DNA from: Levilinea sp.
GTDB lineage: Bacteria > Chloroflexota > Anaerolineae > Anaerolineales > Anaerolineaceae
Direction of reading: 5' to 3'
Assembly: GCA_029975215.1 (NCBI GenBank)
Contig: JARKPO010000035.1
Span: forward strand, 62,001-126,000
DNA: 64,000 nucleotides
Under the pieces are notes generated by a model, which worked only from the letters and a program-made list of their open reading frames with translations, was not told the origin of the DNA and did not search any database. How positions within the stretch are numbered: the stretch's first letter is position 1; the number at the start of each line of letters is the position of its first letter. Positions 33,548-42,699 of this stretch are shown piece by piece. The translations under genes were made by a program, and so were the position numbers.

Positions 33548-34126
33548 TTAAAAATGCAGGGGCATGGAACTGCGTGAGATATTATCCAAAAATTCCATGC
33601 GCGTGGCCATATTGTTGCGAAATGCGCCCAACATGGCCGAGGTGGTCATACGCGAGTCGTGCTTTTTCACACCACGCATCATCGAACATAAGTGCAGCGC
33701 TTCCACCACCACCGCCACCCCGCGCGGCTTCAGCAGCTCATTCAAAAAGTCTGCGATCTGGCGAGTCATACGCTCCTGCACCTGCAAACGCCGTGCAAAA
33801 AGGTCCACCACACGCGGGATCTTAGAAAGCCCCAAGACGCGCCCGTTGGGCATGTAGGCCACGTGCGCCCGCCCAATAAAGGGCAGCATGTGATGTTCGC
33901 ATAAACTGTAAAATTCAATGTCCCGCACGATGACCATTTCATCATACGAGTCCTCAAACAACGCCCCGTTAATCAAAGCCTCCGGATCCATTCGGTAGCC
34001 CGCCAGCAATTCATCGTAGGCCCGCGCCACCCGTTCAGGCGTGCGCTGCAAACCTTCGCGTTGAGGGTCTTCCCCTACCGCTGAAAGAATCTGCCGGACA
34101 GCATCTTGAATTGCGTCATGATCCAT
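33548..34126 (-). CDS. folE: GTP cyclohydrolase I
   Basis: Opens GTP to dihydroneopterin triphosphate for folate or pterin synthesis. [12 protein letters not shown] carries the zinc Cys and His, and [22 protein letters not shown] the second Cys and the catalytic region. The start at 34126 ([20 protein letters not shown] upstream) gives 192 residues, the usual length; in-frame ATGs at 34183 and 34213 would add an unconserved extension. Confidence 0.95.
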   Translation of the reverse strand: MDHDAIQDAVRQILSAVGEDPQREGLQRTPERVARAYDELLAGYRMDPEALINGALFEDSYDEMVIVRDIEFYSLCEHHMLPFIGRAHVAYMPNGRVLGLSKIPRVVDLFARRLQVQERMTRQIADFLNELLKPRGVAVVVEALHLCSMMRGVKKHDSRMTTSAMLGAFRNNMATRMEFLDNISRSSMPLHF

Positions 34127-34339
34127 CGTGGGACTTTCCAGTAAGGCTGCGGCCTGAATCAGCGAACCGTTTTTTCCTGCCATATCGTGCTGTTTTATCC
34201 CGCGCTCGTCCATCCGTCCAACTGCGCGGCTCCCTTCCTAATCCTGGCGTATGATAAAGTCGCCCAGCCAAGAGCCGGGCGCGCTTTGCAGACAGGCTGA
34301 TTATACCCTGAAAACGGAGAAAATGAGGCGTGCTGCCCG

Positions 34340-35347
34340 TTAGGATTGGCGCTGCAAGAGGCCGTCCGCCAGCTCACGCAGCGCTGCGCAGGCTTCCGCC
34401 TCGCCGTCCAGGCTGTCCAACGCCTCACGTGACTGACGCGTCAGGCGTTCGGCTTCAGCCAGGGTGTAAGCCTCAGCGCCTTCCTCCGTCAGCATGGCCG
34501 CCACCTCGCTCACCTCTTCCGCATTCACCGGCCCGCTCAGCCAGCGGCGTGCAAAGGCTCCCCCCTGCGATAAGGCGTACACCACCGGCAGGGTCTTCTT
34601 GCCCGTCACAAGGTCGCTGCTGGTCGATTTGCCGATCTTGGCGGCGTTGCCCCAAATCCCCAGCCAATCATCCAACACCTGAAAGGCCAGTCCCAAAGAC
34701 CAACCAAAGGTGCGCAAAGCCATGCGTTGATGTTCGCTGCCCCCCGCCGCCAACCCGCCCAATTCGGCACATGCCGAAAGCAGCGCCGCGGTTTTTCCGC
34801 CCACCATTGGCCAGTAATCGCTCAGCGGCAGGCTGCGCGCCTGTTCATTGGCCATGTCCAGATACTGCCCCTCGGTCAGGGCTACACAGGTATGGTTGAG
34901 AATGCGCGCGCCCTCTAGCCCCACAGCCGGATTCACACTTGTGCCCAGTTCCAGAATTGCCTGCTGGGCCAGGGTGAACATCAAATCCCCGGCGTTGATC
35001 GCCTGGGCCACGCCCCATTTCTTCCAAACCGTGGGCCGCCCGCGCCGCACCTCGCTCTGATCCTGAATGTCGTCATGGATCAGCGAAAAATTATGCAGAA
35101 GCTCCACGCTGGCCGCCGCGGGCAGCGCCGCCCGCCAATCACCGCCCACCGCCGCCGCGCTCAACAGCACCAAAATCGGGCGGATGCGCTTGCCCTGCGC
35201 CTCGGGGCCGGCTCCCTCCCCCTGCCAGCCCATGTGGTAGGTCAGCATACTCAGCAATTCCGGGTAAGGCTGAATGGTGTACACGATCTTCTGCAATTGG
35301 CTTTCCACATCCGGCCGCATCGCCGTTATCATCTCACGCAGTGCCAT
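34340..35347 (-). CDS. Polyprenyl (geranylgeranyl-type) diphosphate synthase
   Basis: 335 residues of the trans-isoprenyl synthase fold. First Asp-rich motif LIHDDIQD; second motif FQVLDDWLG, a DDxxG variant of DDxxD; also GKRIRP and KTAALLSACAELGG. Product chain length cannot be fixed from this view. Gene is 37 bp downstream of the type II IPP isomerase in the same direction, so the two form an isoprenoid operon. Confidence 0.9.
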   Translation of the reverse strand: MALREMITAMRPDVESQLQKIVYTIQPYPELLSMLTYHMGWQGEGAGPEAQGKRIRPILVLLSAAAVGGDWRAALPAAASVELLHNFSLIHDDIQDQSEVRRGRPTVWKKWGVAQAINAGDLMFTLAQQAILELGTSVNPAVGLEGARILNHTCVALTEGQYLDMANEQARSLPLSDYWPMVGGKTAALLSACAELGGLAAGGSEHQRMALRTFGWSLGLAFQVLDDWLGIWGNAAKIGKSTSSDLVTGKKTLPVVYALSQGGAFARRWLSGPVNAEEVSEVAAMLTEEGAEAYTLAEAERLTRQSREALDSLDGEAEACAALRELADGLLQRQS

Positions 35348-35384
35348 TGTTGTCTGCCTCCCACGTCAGAGCTGCCTGACTGAC

Positions 35385-36416
35385 TTATTCTGTGCGAATC
35401 AGCCGCGTGCGGGCCAACTGTTCCAGGCTGCCAGCCCCGGCCGCGAACATGCAAATCTGAAGTTCCTGTCGGATTTCATCCACCGCCCCGATGGTTTCCT
35501 CGGTGGAAACCGCCGCCGCTTTTAAGAACGGCCCGGCCATCCCCCCCAGCCTGGCCCCCAATGCGATGGTTTTCGCAATGTCCAATCCGTCCCGCAAGCC
35601 GCCCGACGCAAAAACAAGCAGGTCCGGTGCGCCGCTCTTCACCTCTAAGATGGACTCTGCGGTCGGCACACCCCAATGCCGAAAAGCCGCCGCCACCCGC
35701 GCCTGCCGTGGATCGGCGATGCGGTACATCTCCACTTGCGACCATGAGGTGCCGCCTGCTCCCGCCACGTCAATCGCCGCCACACCTACCTGCGCCAACC
35801 GCCGCGCCGTGGCCGCAGAAAATCCCCAGCCCACTTCTTTCACAATCACCGGCACGTTCAGCGCCTTGCACACCGCCTCAATTTTGTGCAGCAGCCCCTT
35901 GAACTGCGTCTCGCCTTCCGGCTGCAGGGCCTCCTGCAAGGCGTTCAGATGCAAAATCAGCGCATCCGCCTCGGCCAGTTCCACCGCCCGCTGACATTCT
36001 GCCGCGCTGTAACGGTAATTTAATTGCACCGCGCCCAGATTGGCCAGCAGCAGAATATCCGGCGCATATTTCCGCACCCGAAAGCTTTCCGCCAGCTCCG
36101 GGTGTTCAATAGCCGCCCGCTGCGAGCCTAAGCCCATAGCAATGCCGTGAAATTGCGCCGCCTCGGCCAACCGCCGGTTAATTTCGCCCGCCTCTTGTGT
36201 CCCTCCCGTCATCGAGGAGATCAGAATTGGCGCGCGCACCGTTCGCCCAAACAATTCCTGACTCAGGTCAATTTTGGCCAAATTCAAGTCCGGCAGCGCC
36301 TCATTTAGAAAACGATAGCGTTCCAATCCGGTGGTCACTCCCGACCGCACGTCCGCTTCCAGATTGATGCGAATATGATCCGCTTTGCGACCCGCCACTT
36401 GACTGTTATCTGGCAT
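35385..36416 (-). CDS. fni: Type 2 isopentenyl-diphosphate delta-isomerase (FMN)
   Basis: 343 residues, FMN- and NADPH-dependent TIM barrel that interconverts IPP and DMAPP. Motifs: [58 protein letters not shown] and [13 protein letters not shown]. First gene of the operon with the prenyl synthase; promoter 25-30 bp upstream. Confidence 0.95.
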   Translation of the reverse strand: MPDNSQVAGRKADHIRINLEADVRSGVTTGLERYRFLNEALPDLNLAKIDLSQELFGRTVRAPILISSMTGGTQEAGEINRRLAEAAQFHGIAMGLGSQRAAIEHPELAESFRVRKYAPDILLLANLGAVQLNYRYSAAECQRAVELAEADALILHLNALQEALQPEGETQFKGLLHKIEAVCKALNVPVIVKEVGWGFSAATARRLAQVGVAAIDVAGAGGTSWSQVEMYRIADPRQARVAAAFRHWGVPTAESILEVKSGAPDLLVFASGGLRDGLDIAKTIALGARLGGMAGPFLKAAAVSTEETIGAVDEIRQELQICMFAAGAGSLEQLARTRLIRTE

Positions 36417-36440
36417 AGTTCCCTGCCCTGTTTTTGGAGT

Positions 36441-36446
36441 ATTGTA
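36441..36446 (-). promoter_or_regulatory. Extended -10 promoter for fni
   Basis: Minus strand TGA-TACAAT with TACAAT at 36446-36441; no clear -35. Confidence 0.5.
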
Positions 36447-36552
36447 TCAAAAATGCGCGTCACTGGCGGGGCTGCCTGTCTAAGCTTTTAGCGGCTGCGT
36501 ACCGCAGCGCTCCACGCGGGGTTATAATTAACCAGATCACCGCGCGGAGGGC

Positions 36553-36580
36553 TTGACAGATCTTCCGCTGAAGATACAAT
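36553..36580 (+). promoter_or_regulatory. Promoter of the acyl carrier protein gene
   Basis: Consensus TTGACA (36553-36558), 16-bp spacer, TACAAT (36575-36580). Leader about 40 nt. A further TATAAT at 36523-36528 lies upstream without a matching -35. Confidence 0.75.
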
Positions 36581-36627
36581 TCATACATACATGGATCAAC
36601 CCATCCCTGGTAAATGGAGAACCGCAA

Positions 36628-36864
36628 ATGAGTGATACTTTCGAAGATGTAAAAACCGTTATCGCCGAAGTCCTGAAAATCGACGCCAGCACCCTCAGCA
36701 TGGAAACCCGTTTCATTGAAGATCTCAAAGCGGATTCGATGGATCAATTTTTCCTGATCGACGGCTTTTGCGAGAAATTCGGCCTGAACATTTCAGACGA
36801 TGACGCCCGCACCATCAAATCCGTCGGCGACGCTGTTAACTATATCAGTACCCACAAGAACTAA
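36628..36864 (+). CDS. acpP: Acyl carrier protein
   Basis: 78-residue ACP: VKTVIAEVLKIDASTLSMETRFIEDLKADSMDQFFLIDGFCEKFGLNISDDDA. The Ser in ADSM is the 4'-phosphopantetheine site. Its helix II sequence QFFLIDGFCEKF differs from the standard housekeeping ACP (usually ELVMALEEEF), hinting at a dedicated partner. GGAGAA precedes ATG 36628 by 8 nt. No fab genes are next to it; the nearest acyl-using enzyme is the SPT-like synthase at 32207. Confidence 0.92.
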   Translation: MSDTFEDVKTVIAEVLKIDASTLSMETRFIEDLKADSMDQFFLIDGFCEKFGLNISDDDARTIKSVGDAVNYISTHKN

Positions 36865-36885
36865 CCCGCGTCTTACTCACAATTT

Positions 36886-36947
36886 AGCCGTAAACCGCCC
36901 AGCCTGAAGAAGTTTAGATCCGCTTCGGCTGGTTGTGGTTTACGGCT
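36886..36947. repeat. Long imperfect inverted repeat between ACP and sucD
   Basis: AGCCGTAAACC (36886-36896) pairs with GGTTTACGGCT (36937-36947), and inside it CAGCC-TGAAG (36900-36909) with CTTC-GGCTG (36923-36931). No T-tract. Likely a transcript-end or boundary hairpin between convergent genes. Confidence 0.6.
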
Positions 36948-36963
36948 GCCTGTGCTGCTCACC

Positions 36964-37827
36964 TTACATCAATATAGCTGGAATCTCCTCCGGGTGTCTG
37001 GCTACACGCACACCAACCGCCTCCAACGCCCGGATTTTCTCCGCCGCCGTACCTGAACCCGATTCAATGATCGCCCCAGCATGGCCCATGCGCTTGCCTG
37101 GCGGGGCTGCCTGCCCGGCGATAAAGGCCGCCGCCATCTTGGTCATGTGATGGCTGATGTAATCCGCGGCTTTTTCCTCTTCGCTGCCGCCAATTTCACC
37201 GATCAGCACCACCTTCTCCGTGTGGGGATCATTTTCAAACAGTTGCAGCACATCCACAAAATTGGTTCCATTCACCGGATCACCGCCGATGCCCACGCAG
37301 GTGCTGGCCCCCATGCCCGCCATCTTCAGCGCGTACAGCACCTCGTAAGTCAACGTCCCAGAGCGCGATACAATGCCGATATTTCCCGGCACAGCGATAT
37401 CCCCCGGAATGATGCCCACCTTAGCCCCCCCAGGCGTCAGCAGCCCCGGGCAGTTCGGTCCAATCAGGCGTACATTCTTTTGGTCAAAATAGCGCCGCAC
37501 TTCCATCATATCGCGCACAGGTATGCCTTCGGTGATGCACACCACCAGTTCAATGCCCGCGTCCGCTGCCTCAAACATGGCGTCTGCCGCCGCCCGCGCC
37601 GGGACAAAAATCACGCTGGTATTCGCGCCGGTGTAATCCGCCGCCAGCCGTACCGAATCAAACACGGGGACTTTGCCGTCCAGCACCCATTCGCCGCCGC
37701 GCCCGGGTGTGACCCCTGCCACCACCTGCGTGCCGTACTCCATCATCTGCTGGGTGTGGAACAGGCCCTCATGACCGGTGATCCCCTGAACCAATAAGCG
37801 CGTGGTTTTATCCACCAGAATGCTCAT
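36964..37827 (-). CDS. sucD: Succinyl-CoA synthetase alpha subunit
   Basis: 287 residues. Rossmann CoA-binding domain with [10 protein letters not shown] and TPGRGG; phospho-histidine region [12 protein letters not shown] and [13 protein letters not shown]. Interconverts succinyl-CoA and succinate with ATP/GTP in the TCA cycle. Start overlaps the sucC stop by 4 bp (ATGA), so expression is coupled. Confidence 0.95.
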   Translation of the reverse strand: MSILVDKTTRLLVQGITGHEGLFHTQQMMEYGTQVVAGVTPGRGGEWVLDGKVPVFDSVRLAADYTGANTSVIFVPARAAADAMFEAADAGIELVVCITEGIPVRDMMEVRRYFDQKNVRLIGPNCPGLLTPGGAKVGIIPGDIAVPGNIGIVSRSGTLTYEVLYALKMAGMGASTCVGIGGDPVNGTNFVDVLQLFENDPHTEKVVLIGEIGGSEEEKAADYISHHMTKMAAAFIAGQAAPPGKRMGHAGAIIESGSGTAAEKIRALEAVGVRVARHPEEIPAILM

Positions 37828-38966
37828 CGTCCCTCTCCCTTCGCCATGCGAACCGCAGTCTGGGCAGCCTCCACCAGAGTTTCTGCCGTGACCATATGCG
37901 CATCCTCCAACAGCCTCAGCCCTTCGGCCGCGTTGGTGCCCACCAGGCGCACCACCATCGGGATCTTCGGCTTCACTTCCGAGATGGCTCCCAAAATCCC
38001 ACGCGCCACCTCATCACAGCGGGTGATACCGCCGAAGATATTGATCAATACCACCTTTACTTTGGGGTCGCTGAGGATGATGCGGAAAGCCGCCCCCACT
38101 TTTTCGGCGCTGGCCCCCCCACCAATGTCCAAAAAGTTGGCAGGTGCCCCGCCGTACAGCTGAATGATGTCCATGGTTGCCATCGCCAGCCCGGCCCCGT
38201 TGACCATGCATCCGATTTCGCCGTCCAATTGGATATACGATAGGCCGTATTTGCGCGCTTCCACTTCCGGCGCAGCCTCCACATCCAGATCGCGCATATC
38301 CGCCAGGTCAGGGTGGCGAAACAGGGCGTTGTCATCTACCACCATTTTACCGTCCAGGGCCAACAGGCGGTTTTCTGCGGTGATCACCAGCGGGTTAATC
38401 TCCGCCAGAGACGCATCCGACTGGCTGTAGGCGTTCCACAGCCCGTGACAGATCTCCTGAAACCCCCGCCAATATTCGCGCGGCAAGTCAATGGATACAG
38501 CCAGGTCGCGTGCCTGGTAATCCCGCAGGCCTAGCAAAGGATCAATATGAGTCTTGATGATCTTCTCCGGGCTGACCCGTGCCACTTCCTCGATATCCAC
38601 ACCCCCTTCAGAAGAAGCCATCATCACCGGCCGGTGGGCCGCACGGTCATTGGTGATGCCCAGGTAAATTTCTTTCTGAATGCGGACGGTTTCATCCACC
38701 AACAGCTTGCGCACCGGCAAGCCTTTGATATCCATGCCCAGGATCACTGTGGCCAGTTCTTCGGCCTCTTTGGAGTTTTTGGCCAGCCGAATTCCGCCGG
38801 CTTTCCCCCGTCCACCCACCAACACCTGCGCCTTAATCACCACCCGGCCACCCAGCTCTTCAGCAATCTGTTTGGCTTCGCTGGCCGTGGCGGCTACTCG
38901 ACCACGCGGTATGGGTATTTTATAGCGTGCAAAAATCGTTTTGGATTGGTACTCGTGAAGCTTCAT
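37824..38966 (-). CDS. sucC: Succinyl-CoA synthetase beta subunit
   Basis: 380 residues. N-terminal ATP-grasp domain ([38 protein letters not shown]) and C-terminal ligase domain ([35 protein letters not shown]). GGGGAGACCGG precedes ATG 38966. First gene of the sucCD operon. Confidence 0.95.
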   Translation of the reverse strand: MKLHEYQSKTIFARYKIPIPRGRVAATASEAKQIAEELGGRVVIKAQVLVGGRGKAGGIRLAKNSKEAEELATVILGMDIKGLPVRKLLVDETVRIQKEIYLGITNDRAAHRPVMMASSEGGVDIEEVARVSPEKIIKTHIDPLLGLRDYQARDLAVSIDLPREYWRGFQEICHGLWNAYSQSDASLAEINPLVITAENRLLALDGKMVVDDNALFRHPDLADMRDLDVEAAPEVEARKYGLSYIQLDGEIGCMVNGAGLAMATMDIIQLYGGAPANFLDIGGGASAEKVGAAFRIILSDPKVKVVLINIFGGITRCDEVARGILGAISEVKPKIPMVVRLVGTNAAEGLRLLEDAHMVTAETLVEAAQTAVRMAKGEGR

Positions 38967-39016
38967 CCGGTCTCCCCAGGCTGCCTAAAGAAGGATGTCC
39001 AAGCACCTACGAAAAA

Positions 39017-39022
39017 ATTATA
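39017..39022 (-). promoter_or_regulatory. Extended -10 promoter for sucCD
   Basis: Minus strand TGA-TATAAT (TATAAT 39022-39017); -35 not recognisable. Leader about 43 nt. Confidence 0.55.
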
Positions 39023-39092
39023 TCATGGAAGCCTCCCGCAGGGTTTGCGAAACCGCCTGCGGCTGCCCACCCAAGGCAGTCTTTCAGAAAGA

Positions 39093-39121
39093 ACAACCCG
39101 GCCCACAGTGGACCGGGTTGT
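39093..39121 (-). terminator. Terminator after the SPFH gene
   Basis: ACAACCCGG (39093-39101) / CCGGGTTGT (39113-39121). On the minus strand followed by TCTTTCT. Confidence 0.7.
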
Positions 39122-39142
39122 CATGTTTCATTTTTAGATCAA

Positions 39143-40222
39143 TTAGCCCTTCAGGAATTCTTCCAAAGCTTCTTTGCTGATGCGGAAGGCGCTGCCAATC
39201 TTACGCGCCTTTAAATCACCGGCGTTGATGGCCGCAATCACATCTTCTTCCGACACCCGCAGGATCTGGGCGGCTTCCGCTGGGGTCATCACCGAAGGGA
39301 TGGCCGCCCCACCGGCTGCCGCTCCTGCGGCCGCCCCAGCGCCCGCAGCCGCCCCTGTGGCCGCCGCACCCGCCGCCGGGGTCATGCCCGAAAGCGACTG
39401 GCTGAGCACGTTGCCGATGCCCATCCCAGCGCCGATGCCGGCCGTCAGGCCAGCACCGCCAGCCGGGTTCTGGGCCGCATCGCGCAGCGCATCCGCCGCC
39501 TGCAGCTGAGTGTAGGTAGTCATATCCAGCATACCCATTGCCCGCAGTTCCTCGGCAGATTTTTCCGAAGGCTTCAAGTTGCCAATATAGAAGCTCTTCA
39601 ACAGCAAACCGATGGCCGCGAAGTCATCCTGAGCCTTCGCGCGTACACCCGCGCTCAGTTCATCCGTCAGGCCAATCAGTTCAACCACGCTGCTCTTGGC
39701 TGCCGTTTCACCCAGCAGGTCCTGCAGCTTGGAAAGCAGCATCGTGCGCAGGCGGTTCTCAATATCCGCCGTGCGGTAAATGCCCTGCGCGCCCACGATC
39801 TGGGTGATGAACTGCTGAGGATCCTTCACCTGGAAGCTGTAGGAGCCAAACGCCTGCAGCAGCGCCACGCCCAAACCCATGCCGGGGTTGCGCACGATGA
39901 TCGGCTGCGGGGTGCCCCATTTACGGTCCGCAAATTCTTTCATGGAAACGTAATACACTTCTGCAGTGAAAGGCGTGCGGTCGTTAAACAGTTTTCCCAC
40001 CAGGTCAATCAGCTTGGGAATATTGGCCGTAACAATCGTGTGGCGGCCGGGGCCAAAACTGTCCAACGCCTGGCCGTCGCGGAAGAAGACCACCCGCTGC
40101 GATTCGCGTACAATTACCTGTGAGCCAATGCGCAGGTCCGCCACACCCGTTTCTGGGAAACGGTGCACCAGCTCATCGGCCATCTCACTGGGATACTCAA
40201 CGACATCAAAAATTCTAGCCAT
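39143..40222 (-). CDS. SPFH/Band 7 domain protein with C-terminal excisionase-type HTH
   Basis: 359 residues. N-terminal SPFH domain of the YdjI/virion-core type (~1-220; SQVIVRESQRVVFFRDGQALDSFGPGRHT, VSMKEFADRKWGTPQPI, SFQVKDPQQFITQIVG). Then a helical stretch, an Ala/Gly-rich linker (~265-310), and a C-terminal ~48-residue HTH_17/excisionase-like unit, TPAEAAQILRVSEEDVIAAINAGDLKARKIG..FRISKEALEEFL. No signal peptide or TM helix. Family members usually end in a zinc ribbon or SHOCT segment, so the HTH tail is unusual. Second gene of a two-gene operon with the 177-residue protein. Confidence 0.85.
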   Translation of the reverse strand: MARIFDVVEYPSEMADELVHRFPETGVADLRIGSQVIVRESQRVVFFRDGQALDSFGPGRHTIVTANIPKLIDLVGKLFNDRTPFTAEVYYVSMKEFADRKWGTPQPIIVRNPGMGLGVALLQAFGSYSFQVKDPQQFITQIVGAQGIYRTADIENRLRTMLLSKLQDLLGETAAKSSVVELIGLTDELSAGVRAKAQDDFAAIGLLLKSFYIGNLKPSEKSAEELRAMGMLDMTTYTQLQAADALRDAAQNPAGGAGLTAGIGAGMGIGNVLSQSLSGMTPAAGAAATGAAAGAGAAAGAAAGGAAIPSVMTPAEAAQILRVSEEDVIAAINAGDLKARKIGSAFRISKEALEEFLKG

Positions 40223-40269
40223 GTTTTCGCTCCAATTCTATAAATACGGTCGTCAGCAGGCTGCCCGAA

Positions 40270-40803
40270 TTACTGGGCCGTTCCCGTGATCCCGCCGATC
40301 ATCACTTCCGAACGGCGGTTATAAGCGTCCACGCTTTGCTGGGCGATGGCGGTCAGGTGGCGGATGGCCGCTGGCAAACCGTCCGTGCCCATCGAAGTTT
40401 CCACGTTATCCACTGCGTTTTTCAGCTCATCAGCCGCATCCAGCAGAGCCAAATCATATTGGTAGACCTGGGCCAATTCTTCTTCGTTGATCTTAACCGC
40501 ATCGAAAAAGCCGGAATATCCGTAGGAGGCGGTGCGAACCCGGTCAATGAACTGGCGCAGTTTGATCGCCGCGGCTTCCATATCATCCACATAGGCGATT
40601 CCGCCCGTGCTGATCAAATCACGCTGCAGCCCCGAAATACGCTGCCATTGATCTTCATAACGCTGCGCGACAGCCTGGCGCAAAATCTGATCCGCCTGCC
40701 GCCGGTTGGAGCGTTCAATATAACCGCTGAAGCCGGGAATCTTGCTCAGCAGCTTCTTGAAGATATCTTGATCGCCAGTCACCCGTTCGAACAAATCGCT
40801 CAT
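40270..40803 (-). CDS. Helical protein of unknown function, partner of the SPFH gene
   Basis: 177 residues, not recognised. Predominantly alpha-helical and charged (QADQILRQAVAQRYEDQWQRI; AAAIKLRQFIDRV; EEELAQVYQYDLALLDAADELKNAVDNVE), with no signal peptide, TM segment or cysteine. It precedes the SPFH gene by 47 bp in the same direction, so the two products may form a complex at the membrane or with DNA (inference). Confidence 0.7.
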   Translation of the reverse strand: MSDLFERVTGDQDIFKKLLSKIPGFSGYIERSNRRQADQILRQAVAQRYEDQWQRISGLQRDLISTGGIAYVDDMEAAAIKLRQFIDRVRTASYGYSGFFDAVKINEEELAQVYQYDLALLDAADELKNAVDNVETSMGTDGLPAAIRHLTAIAQQSVDAYNRRSEVMIGGITGTAQ

Positions 40804-41154
40804 CTTGTTCCGTCCTCCATTTTCAGAATTGTTTCCGTATAGAAACCCATCCGTGGGGTCTCCTCCAATTGCTAAGATGATTATAGCTTAATTCCAAACC
40901 GGCACAATAGCGCACTCCTGGTAGATTTTGGATCCTGCCCACCGCTGTACTCCGTGAATATATACGCTCTCCGCGCTGAAAAGTTGCGCCAGCAGCCCCG
41001 CCCACACCCCAATTGGGTGATGAAAAATGAAAAAACGGAACAGTTCCTGTAAGGTGTTTGTAATGTCAAAGATCTTGTAATATTTTTCAAACCACTTATA
41101 ATATGGTCAGGTTCAAAAAAGAACGACTTTATGAACAGGAAGGAGGTGAAAAAC
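40804..41154. other. Intergenic region with divergent promoters (SPFH operon / Tad locus)
   Basis: 351 bp without a gene. Contains a minus-strand TATAAT at 40885-40880 with TTGTGC 16 bp upstream (SPFH operon), and the flp promoter at 41075-41102. Two copies of TTGTAAT followed by TCAAA (41059-41071 and 41075-41091) stand in front of flp at a period of 16 bp. I see nothing else coding. Confidence 0.55.
41075..41102 (+). promoter_or_regulatory. flp promoter
   Basis: TTGTAA (41075-41080), 16-bp spacer, TATAAT (41097-41102). Leader about 45 nt with AGGAGGTG at 41141-41148. Confidence 0.65.
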
Positions 41155-41301
41155 ATGTTGTTCGCTCCGAAGGAAAAAGGTCAGGGTCTGGTTGAGTACG
41201 CGTTGATTCTCGTTTTGGTGGCTGTTGTCGTCATTGTTATTCTCGCCCTCCTCGGCCCCGCGATCGGTAAGATCTTCTCCAACATCGTGAACGCTGTCTA
41301 G
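41155..41301 (+). CDS. flp: Flp-type (type IVb) pilin
   Basis: 48-residue prepilin. A short basic leader MLFAPKEKG is followed by QGLVEYALILVLVAVVVIV: cleavage after Gly9 puts Glu at +5 and Tyr at +6, the signature of Flp pilins, then a hydrophobic helix and an IFSNIVNAV end. AGGAGGTG 7 nt upstream fixes the start. It forms the fibre of the Tad pilus used for adhesion. A terminator follows, so flp can be expressed far above the assembly genes. Confidence 0.93.
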   Translation: MLFAPKEKGQGLVEYALILVLVAVVVIVILALLGPAIGKIFSNIVNAV

Positions 41302-41340
41302 TACAGCCGCCGTATCCAAACCATTTGAAGTAAAGATGAA

Positions 41341-41373
41341 GACCCAGCCGTCAGGTTGGGTCTTTTCTTTTTC
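41341..41373 (+). terminator. Terminator after flp
   Basis: GACCCAGCC (41341-41349) pairs with GGTTGGGTC (41354-41362) including one G-T, tetraloop GTCA, followed by TTTTCTTTTT. Confidence 0.9.
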
Positions 41374-41458
41374 CGAATTTATTGAGAAAATGGCATATTG
41401 CTTGCAATCCTTACAAAAATATATAGTCAGGAACATTTGTGCGATTCTAGTTTTGCCG

Positions 41459-41488
41459 TATAATTAGCTAGAGATGTCCTATGTATAA
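41459..41488 (+). promoter_or_regulatory. Possible cpaB promoter(s)
   Basis: TATAAT at 41459-41464 with TTGTGC 16 bp upstream, and a second TATAAT at 41484-41489 just before the AGGAGG. The first fits the leader length better. Confidence 0.45.
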
Positions 41489-41507
41489 TCAAAAATAGGA
41501 GGCTTTC

Positions 41508-42596
41508 ATGGCCGCTGGTGGACGGCGTAAAAGTGGTTTAGTTTTTATCCTAATCGCGATCATATTGATCTCGGTCTTAGGCGTTGCCGCGTTTTTACTG
41601 CGGGGTCAACTTCTGGGGGGAGGCGGCGGCAGCACGGCACAAGACCTGGCCACGCCCACTCCGCAGCAGAACCTGGTGGAAATTATCATCCTGGCTCAGC
41701 CTGTTCCTCGGGGCACCGTCTTATCGGAAGGCGTCCTGGCCCGCGTCAGCTACCCCCAGGCTCAAATGGTCGAAGGCCTGTTCTTCACGGATATCAATCT
41801 GGTCATCGGTCAACGCACTCGCTATGATCTGGACCAGGGTACACCCCTGACCCCCAGCCTGCTTACCGATAAGCCCACCGGCTCCTATGCCGCCGTGCGC
41901 ATCCCCCGCGGGCAGGTGGCCGTCTCCATCCCCATCAACCGCCTGACCTCGGTTTCATACGGATTGCAGTCCGGCGACCATGTCAATATCATCGCTTCGC
42001 TCATGCTGGTGGATGTGGACACCCAATTCCAGAGCCGTCTTCCTAACCTGGCTGCTTCCATCATAGCCCCCGGCCCCGGCAGTGCTGAAACCGGCGGCAC
42101 AACCGCCACCATCTCGGTGGTCTCTGGCGGCCCTGGCTCTGTGCAGGGGCGTGCCGAATTAGACACCACCCTCAACCAGGCTGTCTACGTCCTGCCTTCC
42201 GAAGAACAGCGCGGGCGGATCGTCAGCCAAACCCTGGTGCAGGATGCCACCGTTTTGTGGGTCGGCGAATTCCCTGAGGACGGCAAGATTGAAGAAGGCC
42301 CCAAGCCCACCCCCACCCCCGCCCCCGAAGGCCAACAACAAGCCGCCGCGGAAACTCCGGCTCCCCGCCCCGACATCATCACCCTCATCGTTTCCCCGCA
42401 GGATGCAGTAACCCTCAATTACCTCATCCTGGCTGGTGGTAAGCTCAGCCTGGCCATGCGCAGCTACGGCGACGACCAGCGTATCGATACTCAGGCCGCT
42501 ACCCTCCAGTTCATCCTGGATCAATACCGCATCCCCAACCCGGTCAAACTGCCTGTGGGCCTGGAACCACGCACGGATGAAATGCTTTGGCCGTAA
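41508..42596 (+). CDS. cpaB: Flp pilus assembly protein CpaB/RcpC
   Basis: 362 residues. One N-terminal TM helix (LVFILIAIILISVLGVAAFLL), then an extracytoplasmic SAF domain (IILAQPVPRGTVLSEGVLARV) and a RcpC-like domain (GQVAVSIPINRLTSVSYGLQSGDHVNII, ITLIVSPQDAVTLNYLILAGGKLSLAMR). A Pro/Glu/Gln-rich linker of ~50 residues lies between them. AGGAGG is 9 nt upstream. In diderms CpaB acts with the secretin; no secretin gene is in this locus. Confidence 0.92.
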   Translation: MAAGGRRKSGLVFILIAIILISVLGVAAFLLRGQLLGGGGGSTAQDLATPTPQQNLVEIIILAQPVPRGTVLSEGVLARVSYPQAQMVEGLFFTDINLVIGQRTRYDLDQGTPLTPSLLTDKPTGSYAAVRIPRGQVAVSIPINRLTSVSYGLQSGDHVNIIASLMLVDVDTQFQSRLPNLAASIIAPGPGSAETGGTTATISVVSGGPGSVQGRAELDTTLNQAVYVLPSEEQRGRIVSQTLVQDATVLWVGEFPEDGKIEEGPKPTPTPAPEGQQQAAAETPAPRPDIITLIVSPQDAVTLNYLILAGGKLSLAMRSYGDDQRIDTQAATLQFILDQYRIPNPVKLPVGLEPRTDEMLWP

Positions 42597-42699
42597 TCCC
42601 GGCCTCCGCAGCCTGAGGCTGGCTGGATGAAGTACCAAATCGACAGAAAAACCGGATGCTTGGTCCGGTTGGATTGTAAAGGTAGCGCTGGAGAGCTGT

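Noticed and set aside
39301-39400. Ala/Gly-codon-rich repeat as a possible tandem repeat or CRISPR-like array
   Set aside because: It is the low-complexity Ala/Gly linker of the SPFH protein; no spacer-repeat structure.
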